Positions 17,809 through 25,493 of a stretch of DNA of 50,533 nt are shown piece by piece. The DNA lies in NCBI GenBank assembly GCA_030550015.1, contig JAUQQG010000041.1, positions 1 through 50,533 of the forward strand. The letters run 5' to 3'. Each line of letters starts with the position of its first letter. Position 1 is the first letter of the stretch. The stretch is from a bacterium. GTDB taxonomy: Bacteria; Sysuimicrobiota; Sysuimicrobiia; Sysuimicrobiales; Thermofontiviventaceae. The translations under genes were made by a program, and so were the position numbers. A model generated the notes under the pieces. That model was not told where the DNA came from, ran no database searches, and was given only the letters and a program-made list of their open reading frames with translations.

Positions 17809-18992
17809 AGGTCTTCACGGGGATCTCTGCGCTTTACACACCCTTCGAGCGCCTGGAACAGGCTGCGATCGCTGTCCGGGACGGCCGGATTTCCTGGATG
17901 GGACCTGAAGGTGCCCTCCCGGCGGAATATCGATCCTGGCCTCGGGAGGATCTGGGGGGCAGAGGGGTACTCCCGGGGCTCGTGGATGCCCACACCCACC
18001 TCGTATACGCGGGCAGCCGCCTTGAGGAGTATCTCCGGCGAGCACAAGGGGAGTCTTACGAGGCTTTTTTGGAAGCGGGAGGAGGGATCCACAGAACCGT
18101 CCGAGCCACCCAAGCGGCCTCCGAGGAGGAACTCCTGAACCTCGCACGGGCACGCCTGAGGAAGCTTCTGGCTGGTGGAGTGACCACCGTGGAGATCAAA
18201 TCTGGATACGGCCTCACGGTGGAACACGAGATTCGGCTCCTTCGGGTGATCCGGCGCCTCGGGGAAGAGGGACCCTGTCGGGTCTTCCCCACGTTTCTTG
18301 CTCACGTGATCCCAACCGGGTGGGAACGGGAAGCATATATCCAAGCGATCACCGAAGAGCTGATCCCGGAGGTGGCGCGTGGAAGGCTTGCTGAAGCAGT
18401 GGACGTTTTCTGCGATAGGGGTGGGTTTACCCTGGACGAAACACGACAGATCTTGGAGGCCGCACTGCGCCACGGGTTAAGAATCAAGGCCCACGCGGAG
18501 CAGTTCGAACGCACTGGGGCGACCCGTCTGTTGTCGGAACTCGGAGGTCTGTCAGCTGACCACTTGGAGGCGACCATCCCCGAGGATTGGAAGGCGCTGG
18601 CGCAAAGTGGGACCGTGGGAGTGATTCTCCCGGTAGCAGCCGTGGTATTACGGAAGCCGCTCCCTGACGCGCGCAGGATGTGGGACGCAGGAGTAAAAGT
18701 GGCTGTGGCCACTGATCACAACCCGGGCTCCTCGCCGGTGTACTCCCTGTTACTGGCTTTGCAGCTTGCGGTCGCGCTCGGTGGCCTTTCGGTGGAGGAG
18801 GCGCTGGTAGCAGGCACGGCGAACGCCGCGCTTGCCCTAGGAAAGCCAGAGCTAGGCCGGCTCATAAACGGTGCAATGGCGGACTTCCTAGTGGTGAACT
18901 CTCGGGAGGCTCTGGAGCTCTTTTACTGGTGGGGGGACAGCATGGTACACAGCGTTTATGTGGCCGGAGAACGGGTCTATCCCCACCAGTAG
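17805..18992 (+). CDS. hutI: Imidazolonepropionase
   Basis: This 395-residue metal-dependent amidohydrolase hydrolyses 4-imidazolone-5-propionate to N-formimidoyl-L-glutamate. It shows HTH (His63, His65) after PGLVDA, the substrate loop [18 protein letters not shown], and the metal Asp/His segment TDHNPGSSP. Length and motifs are standard for HutI. The ATGA overlap couples it to hutU. At its 3' end it overlaps the convergent ureohydrolase gene by 16 bp. With hutU and the adjacent importer, it defines a histidine or urocanate catabolic operon. Confidence 0.95.
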
Positions 18993-19924
18993 ATCAGGAT
19001 GTCCGCGAGCAGGCGCGCGCCCGTGAGAGCAGTGAGGCCGCTTGGATCCAGGTTAGGTGCCAGTTCCACGAGATCTGCGCCCACTAAACGATTCCGCTGG
19101 ATAGCGGCTTGGAGGATGCGAGTGACCTCGCTGTAATGCAACCCGTCGAGCTCAGGGCTTCCGGTTCCGGGCGCAACGGAGGGGTCGAGTACGTCGATGT
19201 CAAGGCTCACGTAAAGGTTGCGATCCCTGGGAAGGGCTTCCAGAACCCCTTCTACGTCCTCGCGGACCTGTCGGGCAGAGATCAAGGTGTGTCCCCGTTC
19301 CCGGGCCGCCCGATAGGCTTCAGGGTTAGTGCGCAGGCCACGGAGCCCGATCACAGTGATGTTCCGGAGGAAGGGCAGCATCTCCACTGCCCGGCGGAAG
19401 GGGCTGGAGTTGGAGTAGCGGGTGCTATTCCTGCTCTCAGAGAAGTCCAGGTGGGCATCGAGCTGCAGGACGAAGAGCTCTGGGAGGTCGTCGTAAGCCC
19501 GCAGGATCGGGTAGGTCACGGAGTGATCTCCGCCCACGAAAACAGGGAGACGGACCTTGCGTCGAAGCTCACGTACGGCCTCGGTGATCCGGCGGAAGGA
19601 CTCCTGGTACTCCAGCTGCGCAGGATCCACATCCCCTGCATCTACGATCCGCACGTTAACAAGCCGGAACTGCTCGGCCTCCCAATCGTAGTACCCCTCT
19701 GGTCCGAGGGCATATCGGCTGGAGGCTTCCCGAAGGGCATTGGGGGCGAACCGTGCTCCTGGACGAAACCCCACTCCGAAGTCATAGGGGATTCCCAGGA
19801 GGCCTACGTCCGCTTCCCAGGATTCCCAGAAGGGATGATAGGGGGCCTTGAAGAAAGATAACGGCCCCGTGAAGGGGAGTTCTGCTTGCCGCGAACTCCT
19901 TTCTTGTCTCGGTTGGTTCCGCAT
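18977..19924 (-). CDS. Ureohydrolase-family enzyme (agmatinase / formimidoylglutamase-like)
   Basis: This 315-residue arginase-superfamily enzyme has all the manganese-binding motifs: GGDHSVTYP, QLDAHLDF and SLDIDVLDPSVAPGTGSPE. The last stretch is the agmatinase-type signature. Close sequence features favour agmatinase or a related guanidino hydrolase. Because it faces hutU-hutI tail to tail, it may instead act as the formimidoylglutamase (HutG) that completes histidine breakdown to glutamate (inference). The ATG at 19924 has only a weak ribosome-binding site. Its last codons overlap hutI, so one mRNA can interfere with the other. The substrate cannot be fixed by eye. Confidence 0.87.
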   Translation of the reverse strand: MRNQPRQERSSRQAELPFTGPLSFFKAPYHPFWESWEADVGLLGIPYDFGVGFRPGARFAPNALREASSRYALGPEGYYDWEAEQFRLVNVRIVDAGDVDPAQLEYQESFRRITEAVRELRRKVRLPVFVGGDHSVTYPILRAYDDLPELFVLQLDAHLDFSESRNSTRYSNSSPFRRAVEMLPFLRNITVIGLRGLRTNPEAYRAARERGHTLISARQVREDVEGVLEALPRDRNLYVSLDIDVLDPSVAPGTGSPELDGLHYSEVTRILQAAIQRNRLVGADLVELAPNLDPSGLTALTGARLLADILIYWWG

Positions 19925-20409
19925 AGTCCAGTTGCCCCGCGATTGTTATATTCGCCGTGCACAGCCTCCGATTCCTCCGTGAGTCCTTCTCTGAGGAATT
20001 AGGAAGGATGACCCGGGAAAGTCTGGACCAGCTGCGGGAGACGGTGCCCTAGCTCACGGGACAATGTGATTCTCCCGTTCTTGCGGAGTAGAGGAGTTTC
20101 TGGGTAGATCTGATAGAGTAAGGAGGGCTGAAACCTTTCTCAATCTCCAGGAGATTCATCAGGGCCAGTGGAAGAAACGGCAGGTGAGGTAAAATCCGTC
20201 TACAACTTAAGGTGATCAACAGAGGATCTCCATCACCTACTCCTTTCATTAGGATATCTCCCGACGGTAAGCTCATGACTGCTACATAAGTCTATAAAAG
20301 GGGACCTTTTAGACCTCCTTTGGCATAGGGGTTGCTACCCCAACGGAAAGAACACAAACGAAGTCAGGCTTCCCGTTCTATCGGAAGTGTATTAGAAGGG
20401 GGGACCGAG
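19925..20409. other. 485-bp intergenic stretch without a supported gene
   Basis: This stretch lies between the divergent ureohydrolase and chemotaxis-transducer genes. It holds short inverted repeats (GGTGAT/ATCACC near 20212-20240, GGGG/CCCC near 20327-20342) and a 31-codon frame starting with GTG near 19955 without a ribosome-binding site. I see no known riboswitch pattern. The part from about 20280 on is likely the promoter and leader of the transducer gene. Confidence 0.4.
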
Positions 20410-21969
20410 ATGGAGCAATTGACCAGGCTGTACAGAATTAACGACACCAATCTAAAGCTCAGGAAGCAGTTTTTGCGTTTCGCAGAAGAAGATATCCATA
20501 TCCTGAAGCGACTCACGGGATGGGCTGAGCGCGTCGCAGATGCGATTGCAAAAGAATTCTATGACCATCAGTTCGGATTCTCGGAGACCAGAGCATTCTT
20601 CGAGAATTTTGCCAGGAAGAAAGGTATCCCGATCGAGCAGTTGCGGCAGGGACTGGAACGAACGCAGGCGGAGTATTTCCGCCAGATCTTCCGCGAAGCG
20701 GCCGCCGGAGGGGAATTCGGCCTGAGCTACTTTGAGCGGCGGCTCGTGGTGGGCATGGTGCACAACGTGATCGACCTGCCCCTCAAGTGGTATATCGGCA
20801 GCTACGCCCTATATCAAGATCTGGTGCGCAAGTACCTCCGCAGATCATTCCCTCTCCGTCCGGGCTTCTGGAGCAGAGCCGAACGAGCGATCTTCACTGT
20901 GTTCAACTACGACATGCAGGCGGTCGCGGAGTCCTTCTTCAATGATGTCTTGCAGTCATTTGGTGTGGACCTGGGCGCCGTGCAGATGCAGTCCACCGGA
21001 CACGATGTATCGGACTACTACGGGCAGTACAAAGCTCAGCTTCGAGAGGCATTGACGCAAAGCATTCAGACGAGCCGCCACCTCCTTGAAGCCAGCACCC
21101 AGCTCTCCAGTGCAACCGAGCAGTCCAAGACGGCGGTCATCCAGATCGCGGCTACAATCGACCAGGTTGCCAGGGCCGCTATGCAGCAGATGGAACGGAT
21201 GACCGCCGCCGCTAAATCTATCGAGGAAATGACCCATGGGGTCGAGGGTGTCGCCAAGGGGGCCCAGGAACAGAAAATGTCCGTGCAGCGCGCCTCCGAG
21301 ATGATCACGCGCATTCGCAGTAAAGTTGCTGAATCTGCCGACAAAGTACGGGAAATGGGCACGCGCTCGCATCAGATCGGGGAGATTGTTGAAACGATCA
21401 ATACAATCGCCTCTCAGACCAACCTGCTTGCGCTGAATGCCGCGATCGAAGCTGCACGAGCAGGAGAACAGGGCCGAGGATTTGCAGTGGTGGCGGAGGA
21501 GGTGCGGAAGCTTGCTGAACAGTCTGCTCTCTCTGCGAAAGAAATCGGTGAGCTCATCGTGGTGGTACGCCAGGCGATGAACGACGCAGTGCAGGCCATG
21601 GAGAGGTTAACGCAAGAAGTGGGAGGAGAACTAGTGAAAGCTATTGAGAACGTCTCATCGATTGTGGAGGAGTACACAGCATATACCGAGCAGATAACGG
21701 CTGGGATCACCGAAGTCAAGAAGGCAATGGAGGACACCGTGAGTGTCAGTGAGGAAAACAGCGCTGCCGCCCAGCAAGTAAGCGCTGCAACTCAAGAGGT
21801 AGCAGCCCAAGTGGCACAAATGAGCGCCTCAGCGAGGGACTTACGCGAGATGGCAGAGGTTCTCCAGAAGGCCATAGCACAGTTCAAACGAGAGACTGAC
21901 GGGGCCAAGCCTGCCAATGGCCATAGAGAAGAGGAGGTAGCCCAGCACCTGGTCGTGAGCCGCAGGTGA
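20410..21969 (+). CDS. Globin-coupled methyl-accepting chemotaxis protein (HemAT-like)
   Basis: This 519-residue soluble transducer has an N-terminal protoglobin domain (about residues 1-190) with the proximal heme His118 in [18 protein letters not shown] long coiled coil follows, then the MCP signalling tip [20 protein letters not shown] and [20 protein letters not shown]. There is no transmembrane segment, so it senses oxygen or another gas in the cytoplasm, as HemAT does. The ATG at 20410 lies 7 bp after a GGGGGGACC-type purine run. An upstream extension is possible but the globin domain starts here. No che or flagellar genes are in the window, so it may act at a distant chemotaxis array or in another output. 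Confidence 0.92.
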   Translation: MEQLTRLYRINDTNLKLRKQFLRFAEEDIHILKRLTGWAERVADAIAKEFYDHQFGFSETRAFFENFARKKGIPIEQLRQGLERTQAEYFRQIFREAAAGGEFGLSYFERRLVVGMVHNVIDLPLKWYIGSYALYQDLVRKYLRRSFPLRPGFWSRAERAIFTVFNYDMQAVAESFFNDVLQSFGVDLGAVQMQSTGHDVSDYYGQYKAQLREALTQSIQTSRHLLEASTQLSSATEQSKTAVIQIAATIDQVARAAMQQMERMTAAAKSIEEMTHGVEGVAKGAQEQKMSVQRASEMITRIRSKVAESADKVREMGTRSHQIGEIVETINTIASQTNLLALNAAIEAARAGEQGRGFAVVAEEVRKLAEQSALSAKEIGELIVVVRQAMNDAVQAMERLTQEVGGELVKAIENVSSIVEEYTAYTEQITAGITEVKKAMEDTVSVSEENSAAAQQVSAATQEVAAQVAQMSASARDLREMAEVLQKAIAQFKRETDGAKPANGHREEEVAQHLVVSRR

Positions 21970-21996
21970 ACAACAGGCAGCGGGTGGATACACTTC

Positions 21997-22167
21997 ATGC
22001 TCACCGATGCCGCCCAGCGCACAAAGCCCATCCTTTCATTCCACCGAGTCTACACAGAGATCGCCCACTGGCGCGTCCGCCCGATTGCGACGATTGCCAT
22101 TGCCAGGAGGCCCCTAGCCCGCTGTGACCATATCCTCAAGGAGGCGAGTGATCCATGTGGGCTTTGA
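21997..22167 (+). pseudogene. Possible C-terminal relic of an IS110-type transposase
   Basis: A 56-codon frame reads FHRVYTEIAHWRVRPIATIA followed by IARRPLARCDHILKE. This matches the spacing of the IS110-family C-terminus (F-x-R, basic residues, IATIAIAR-L, YHILK). The upstream part of such a gene is absent, so it is a fragment at best. There is no ribosome-binding site. The assignment rests on a short pattern and is tentative. Confidence 0.4.
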
Positions 22168-22301
22168 TGAGATGGGATATTCCCTTACGCCAGGATCCGC
22201 GAGAACGTTCTGCTTCGCCGCGCCATATTGAACCGCGTAGTGGTCCTGCTCGATGACCCGCACCAAGTCCTTAAGGGGGGAGGCGTTTTAACTGGCAGGT
22301 T

Positions 22302-22658
22302 TTACTCATTGCTTCCCTCAGGAGCGTAAAGGGCATCGGTCTTGGCTGCCATGATGAAGTCGTTGCGATGGAGTCCTTTGATCTTGTGCGTCCACCAGGT
22401 AACGGTGACTTTCCCCCATTCCGTCAGGATCGCCGGGTGATGGCCCTCCTGCTCCGCTCGTTCCCCTACTTTGGAGGTGAAGGCCAGGGCGCTTGCAAAG
22501 TCTTTGAACCGGAAGGTCCGCCGAAGTCGCTTGATTCCATTTTCTTCAATGACTTGCCACCCAGATACCTGGGGAAGGAGGGTAGCGATCTCCTCGTCGG
22601 TAAGGGTTGGTTCTCCCTCCCTGCAAGCTATGCAACGCAGTTCCGCTAGCTTCTCCAT
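22302..22658 (-). CDS. phhB: Pterin-4a-carbinolamine dehydratase
   Basis: This 118-residue protein has the PCD fold and active-site pattern: GHHPAI with adjacent His pair, then TVTWWTHKIKGLHRNDFIMA. It dehydrates 4a-hydroxytetrahydropterin in pterin recycling, and members also act in molybdopterin metabolism or as moonlighting coactivators. The N-terminus has an extra CIAC pair (CxxC) that many PCD proteins lack. No aromatic amino-acid hydroxylase gene is present in the window. It is divergent from the thiol-redox operon, with a near-palindrome (AGATCC-ATTATAAT-GGGATCT, 22697-22717) in the shared control region. Confidence 0.88.
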   Translation of the reverse strand: MEKLAELRCIACREGEPTLTDEEIATLLPQVSGWQVIEENGIKRLRRTFRFKDFASALAFTSKVGERAEQEGHHPAILTEWGKVTVTWWTHKIKGLHRNDFIMAAKTDALYAPEGSNE

Positions 22659-22696
22659 CGGGTTTCCTCCTCGAGCGGTTGGCTATTGTCTTCGTA

Positions 22697-22717
22697 AGAT
22701 CCATTATAATGGGATCT
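22697..22717. promoter_or_regulatory. Near-palindrome in divergent control region
   Basis: AGATCC-ATTATAAT-GGGATCT is a dyad with one extra base on the right side. Its centre is a TATAAT read on both strands, so it could act as a -10 element for phhB or as an operator. Confidence 0.35.
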
Positions 22718-22751
22718 CCAAGGAAGGCGTTGGAAGTTGCAAATTTTTCCC

Positions 22752-22780
22752 TTGACGCTTGGGGAGGGGAGAAATACAAT
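22752..22780 (+). promoter_or_regulatory. Promoter of the PDO-osmC-osmC-cstR operon
   Basis: TTGACG (22752-22757) and TACAAT (22775-22780) are spaced by 17 bp. The start codon follows 31 bp after the -10 box, with GGAGGG in front of it. This is the only strong promoter seen before the four-gene operon, whose last gene encodes a CsoR-fold repressor. Confidence 0.65.
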
Positions 22781-22810
22781 ACAGGGTAGAGTTTATAGGA
22801 GGGAACCGAC

Positions 22811-23503
22811 ATGGGGCTCCTGAAACCAAAAGACGTCGAAACAATCCGCCAGCGCTTTTCCAGCGATCTCGTAGAGCCAGTCACGATCCGATTCTTCACC
22901 AACTCAACCGAGGGGCTAGCGATCCCGGGTGCAGAATGCGAGTACTGTCCCACAACCTACCAGCTTCTCCGTGAACTCGCGAGCCTCGATTCGCGGATCT
23001 CCTTGGAGGTACACAATATCCTCACAAACCCAGAGAGCGCCAGAGCATACGGGGTGGAGCGCATCCCAGCCATTCTCCTGAGCCGGGACAACGAATCCAG
23101 GGTCCGTTTCTACGGGATCCCAGCCGGGTTTGAGTTTGCTGTCCTTCTCGACGACCTGATCGACATTTCCCGGGGGCGGACGATCCTGAGCGAGCGGACG
23201 AAACTCGCGTTGGCGTCCCTGGAGAAGGATATCCATATCCAAGTCTTCGTGACCCCCACTTGTCCTTACTGCCCGAGAGCAAGCCGCATCGCCCACGCCA
23301 TGGCGATGGAGTCTCCCCGCGTGCGTGCCGACGTGATCGAGGCGATGGAGTTCCCTGCGCTTGCAGACCGCTACGGAGTCTATGGTGTCCCCAAGGTCGT
23401 CATCAACGAAACGACGAGCTTCGAAGGTGCTCTCCCTGAAGAGGCTTTTCTAGAGCATGTGCTCGTGGCGGCCTCGGGGAGTTCAGGAAATGTAGGGGAG
23501 TGA
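22811..23503 (+). CDS. Protein disulfide oxidoreductase with tandem thioredoxin folds
   Basis: This 230-residue protein has two glutaredoxin/thioredoxin-like units, each with an active-site CxxC: CEYC (Cys43-Cys46) and CPYC (Cys151-Cys154). The layout is that of the PDO family best known from thermophilic archaea and bacteria, which makes and isomerises disulfides in the cytoplasm. No signal peptide is present. The ATG follows GGAGGG. Its stop overlaps the GTG of the next gene (GTGA), so it heads a thiol-redox operon with two OsmC proteins and a CstR-like repressor. Confidence 0.9.
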   Translation: MGLLKPKDVETIRQRFSSDLVEPVTIRFFTNSTEGLAIPGAECEYCPTTYQLLRELASLDSRISLEVHNILTNPESARAYGVERIPAILLSRDNESRVRFYGIPAGFEFAVLLDDLIDISRGRTILSERTKLALASLEKDIHIQVFVTPTCPYCPRASRIAHAMAMESPRVRADVIEAMEFPALADRYGVYGVPKVVINETTSFEGALPEEAFLEHVLVAASGSSGNVGE

Positions 23504-23937
23504 GGACCGTGGACGTAAAGGTTCAATGGATACCGCCCATGCGGTTTGACGGTTTCGCATCGAGTGGGAGCTCGATAACTCTCGATGCGCATCCCGACCA
23601 TGGTGGGAGTGGGGCAGGACCTACGCCTATGGAATCTGTTCTCATTGCCCTTGCCGGGTGTACGGGGATGGATGTGGTCTCCATCCTTCGCAAGATGCGG
23701 GCTCCTCTTGCGGGCATGAGGATTGAAGTAAGCGCACAACGGGCTCCTGAGCACCCAAAAGTGTTCACGCAGATCCACGTACGCTATGTGGCCTGGGGGG
23801 AAGGGTTGCAGCACGATCAGGTCGAGAAGGCAGCGACGCTTTCCCAAGAGAAGTACTGTTCGGTGTCGGCAATGCTGAAGAAGACTGCGGACCTCACCTA
23901 TGAGGTGGTGGTCGCAGACCATGATCCTGAAGCGTAG
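23500..23937 (+). CDS. OsmC-family protein (organic hydroperoxide/thiol reductase)
   Basis: This 145-residue OsmC-fold protein has both catalytic cysteines of the family: one in ALAGCTGMDVVSIL and one in KYCSVSAML. OsmC and Ohr proteins reduce organic hydroperoxides with a Cys-Cys disulfide cycle, usually re-reduced by a dithiol. The PDO encoded just upstream could supply it (inference). The GTG overlaps the PDO stop. A second GTG three codons on is an alternative. The next gene is another OsmC protein, 12 bp away. Confidence 0.88.
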   Translation: MRTVDVKVQWIPPMRFDGFASSGSSITLDAHPDHGGSGAGPTPMESVLIALAGCTGMDVVSILRKMRAPLAGMRIEVSAQRAPEHPKVFTQIHVRYVAWGEGLQHDQVEKAATLSQEKYCSVSAMLKKTADLTYEVVVADHDPEA

Positions 23938-23949
23938 GGGGGGTGGATC

Positions 23950-24456
23950 ATGCACAACGTCCATGTCCAGAAGCTGCTTCAGACGGCACAAGAGTTCCGG
24001 GAGGACCCTGACAAGGCCAAGCGACCTGCCTCCTTACAGGGGGTTTGGAATGTGCAGGAGGGGGAACCCCAGTTCACAGCTGTGGTGAAGTTCGAAGGCG
24101 GGGAGAGCGTCCTGGAGATGGACCAGCCGACCTTTTTGGGGGGAGGAGGGACGCGGCCTGGCCCAATCCAGTACTGCCTGTACGGCTTTGCCGCGTGTTT
24201 CGCAGGTACCCTGGCTTCTGTGGCAGCAGAACAGGGTGTGACCCTGAAGCGCCTTGAGGTAACCGTGGAAACCACCCTGGACTTCAGCAGAGTCTTCGGC
24301 CTCTCCGAGAACCCGATTGCCGAAGGGATCACCATTGTCCCATTGATCGAAGCGGATGCGGATCCTTCCACGATCCAGCGGGTCAAAGAGCTAGCGGCCC
24401 AGCGCTGCCCAGCAGTGTACTGCTTGACCAATCCAATCCGAGTATCGGTGACGTAG
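23950..24456 (+). CDS. Second OsmC-family protein
   Basis: This 168-residue protein belongs to a different OsmC branch from its neighbour. The core reads CLYGFAACFAGTLASVAAEQ and the second cysteine site is CPAVYCLTNP. The cysteines occur in the expected places but with extra Cys nearby, so it may handle other thiol substrates such as persulfides or hydroperoxides. The ATG follows GGGGGGTGG. It lies 12 bp after the first osmC gene, and the repressor gene follows within 31 bp. Having two distinct OsmC types in one operon is less common than a single copy. Confidence 0.86.
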   Translation: MHNVHVQKLLQTAQEFREDPDKAKRPASLQGVWNVQEGEPQFTAVVKFEGGESVLEMDQPTFLGGGGTRPGPIQYCLYGFAACFAGTLASVAAEQGVTLKRLEVTVETTLDFSRVFGLSENPIAEGITIVPLIEADADPSTIQRVKELAAQRCPAVYCLTNPIRVSVT

Positions 24457-24487
24457 CTTGGTCGCCTTGGGGGGGAGGAAGTTGGCA

Positions 24488-24766
24488 ATGAAACTCGAGC
24501 TCCCGGAAGAGTTGCAGGGAAACCTCCTAGCGCGCCTCCGTCGCATCGAGGGGCAGGTGAAGGGTCTCCAGCGCATGCTCATGGAGGGTCGCGACTGCAC
24601 GGAGATCGCTCAGCAGGTAGCTGCTGTGCGTGTTGCCCTCGACCGCGTTGCGGTGCAGCTCATCGCAGCTGGCCTAGAGCAATGTGTCCGGCGCGATCTG
24701 GAGGGGGATCCCAAGGCGAAGGACGCACTCCGAAAGGTCACCAGGACCTTCCTGATGCTTGCTTAA
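24488..24766 (+). CDS. CsoR-family repressor, CstR-like (persulfide-sensor type)
   Basis: This 92-residue all-helical repressor of the CsoR/DUF156 family contains LRRIEGQVKGLQRML, Cys37 in GRDCTEIAQQ and Cys66 in GLEQCV. Copper-sensing CsoR has Cys-His-Cys ligands with His four residues before the second Cys. Here that position is Gly62, so the copper site is broken while the two cysteines stay. This is the pattern of CstR, which senses persulfide or sulfane sulfur through an inter-subunit Cys-Cys bridge. The ATG at 24488 is favoured by GGGAGGAAG. It is the last gene of the PDO-osmC-osmC operon and probably autoregulates it. Confidence 0.85.
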   Translation: MKLELPEELQGNLLARLRRIEGQVKGLQRMLMEGRDCTEIAQQVAAVRVALDRVAVQLIAAGLEQCVRRDLEGDPKAKDALRKVTRTFLMLA

Positions 24767-24888
24767 CGCAGCCCACAGATTCATTCTAAGAAAAGCTCCT
24801 GACACCTCCCTGGGGAAGGACGTGGCAAGCAGATTCCTGGGAACCAGAGGATCGCCTCCTTCGGCGAGGATTTCGAACCCAAGAGATC

Positions 24889-24916
24889 TAGACAGGCGGG
24901 GGGAATTTCCTATAAT
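24889..24916 (+). promoter_or_regulatory. Promoter of tRNA-Lys
   Basis: TAGACA (24889-24894) and a perfect TATAAT (24911-24916) are spaced by 16 bp, 18 bp before the first base of the tRNA. Confidence 0.65.
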
Positions 24917-24933
24917 AAATCAGGGGATGGGAT

Positions 24934-25009
24934 GGGCCGCTAGCTCAACCGGTAGAGCAGGGGCCTCTTAAGCCCAAGGTTCAGGGTTCGAGTCCCTGGC
25001 GGCCCTCCA
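24934..25009 (+). tRNA. tRNA-Lys (anticodon CTT)
   Basis: The acceptor stem is GGGCCGC/GCGGCCC, the D-arm GCTC/GAGC, the anticodon loop CTCTTAA (anticodon CTT), and the T-arm CAGGG-TTCGAGT-CCCTG. CCA is encoded. The outer anticodon-stem pair is a G-A mismatch and the discriminator is T, both slightly unusual. Confidence 0.93.
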
Positions 25010-25033
25010 TTTTCTATTTCTTTTGGTTCCTAT

Positions 25034-25129
25034 GGAGTCCCAGTAAAATCTCTTGTCGAGATTTTGCTGGGGACCCCGTTATTTCAAGAGGGACCCCCGA
25101 CAAAAGTTCAAAGACTTTTGCCGGGGTAC
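25034..25129. repeat. Paired-hairpin repeat, copy 1 (A + B)
   Basis: Hairpin A (25034-25077) has arms CCAGTAAAATCTC and GAGATTTTGCTGG with outer GGAGTC/GGGGAC pairs. Hairpin B (25090-25129) has arms ACCCCCGACAAAAGT and ACTTTTGCCGGGGT. The copy sits between tRNA-Lys and tRNA-Leu. Neither hairpin is followed by a T-tract, so it is not a simple terminator. Related copies occur at five other places in the right half of the window. Confidence 0.7.
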
Positions 25130-25153
25130 TTAGGAAAGTTGAGGGTGGCATAG

Positions 25154-25242
25154 GCGGGCGTAGCCGAATTGGTACAGGCGCCAGACTTAGGATCTGGTGG
25201 GACGGAAGTCCCGTGGGAGTTCGAGTCTCCCCGCCCGCACCA
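25154..25242 (+). tRNA. tRNA-Leu (anticodon TAG)
   Basis: The acceptor stem is GCGGGCG/CGCCCGC, the anticodon stem CCAGA/TCTGG with loop CTTAGGA (anticodon TAG), a long variable arm GGGACGGAAGTCCC marks a class II tRNA, and the T-arm is GGGAG-TTCGAGT-CTCCC. CCA is encoded and the discriminator is A, as expected for leucine. Confidence 0.95.
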
Positions 25243-25388
25243 GGATCCTCCGTAGCACCCCCAACCCTGAAGACGCCGTCCTTAAGAAGTACACGGGCAA
25301 CTTTTTTGCTTTTCCCTGGGAGCCCCCTCCCGTGGAGTGTAAGTTCGGGAGGTCCCAAAAGAGGTGTCTAGTCAGGAGGTACCCGCTC

Positions 25389-25416
25389 TTGCGAGGGCAA
25401 GCGGGCAAGCTATAAT
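25389..25416 (+). promoter_or_regulatory. Promoter of the tig-clpP-clpX operon
   Basis: TTGCGA (25389-25394) and a perfect TATAAT (25411-25416) are spaced by 16 bp and lie about 75 bp before the trigger-factor start codon. No heat-shock operator (CIRCE or CtsR type) was seen. Confidence 0.6.
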
Positions 25417-25493
25417 AGAGAGGCAGTGAACGGTTTGAGTTGAGCAGTTCCTCATCTCACGTCGCCTATGACTGAGCCTGGAGGAAGATCTCC

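Noticed and set aside
19955-20050. 31-codon frame beginning with GTG
   Set aside because: No ribosome-binding site and too short to support.
20280-20409. A c-di-GMP or other riboswitch before the globin-coupled transducer
   Set aside because: Only short inverted repeats are present. The GCAAAC and CGCAAAGC landmarks are absent.
25034-25129. Hairpins between the tRNAs as transcription terminators
   Set aside because: There is no T-tract after either hairpin, and closely related hairpins occur in other gaps.
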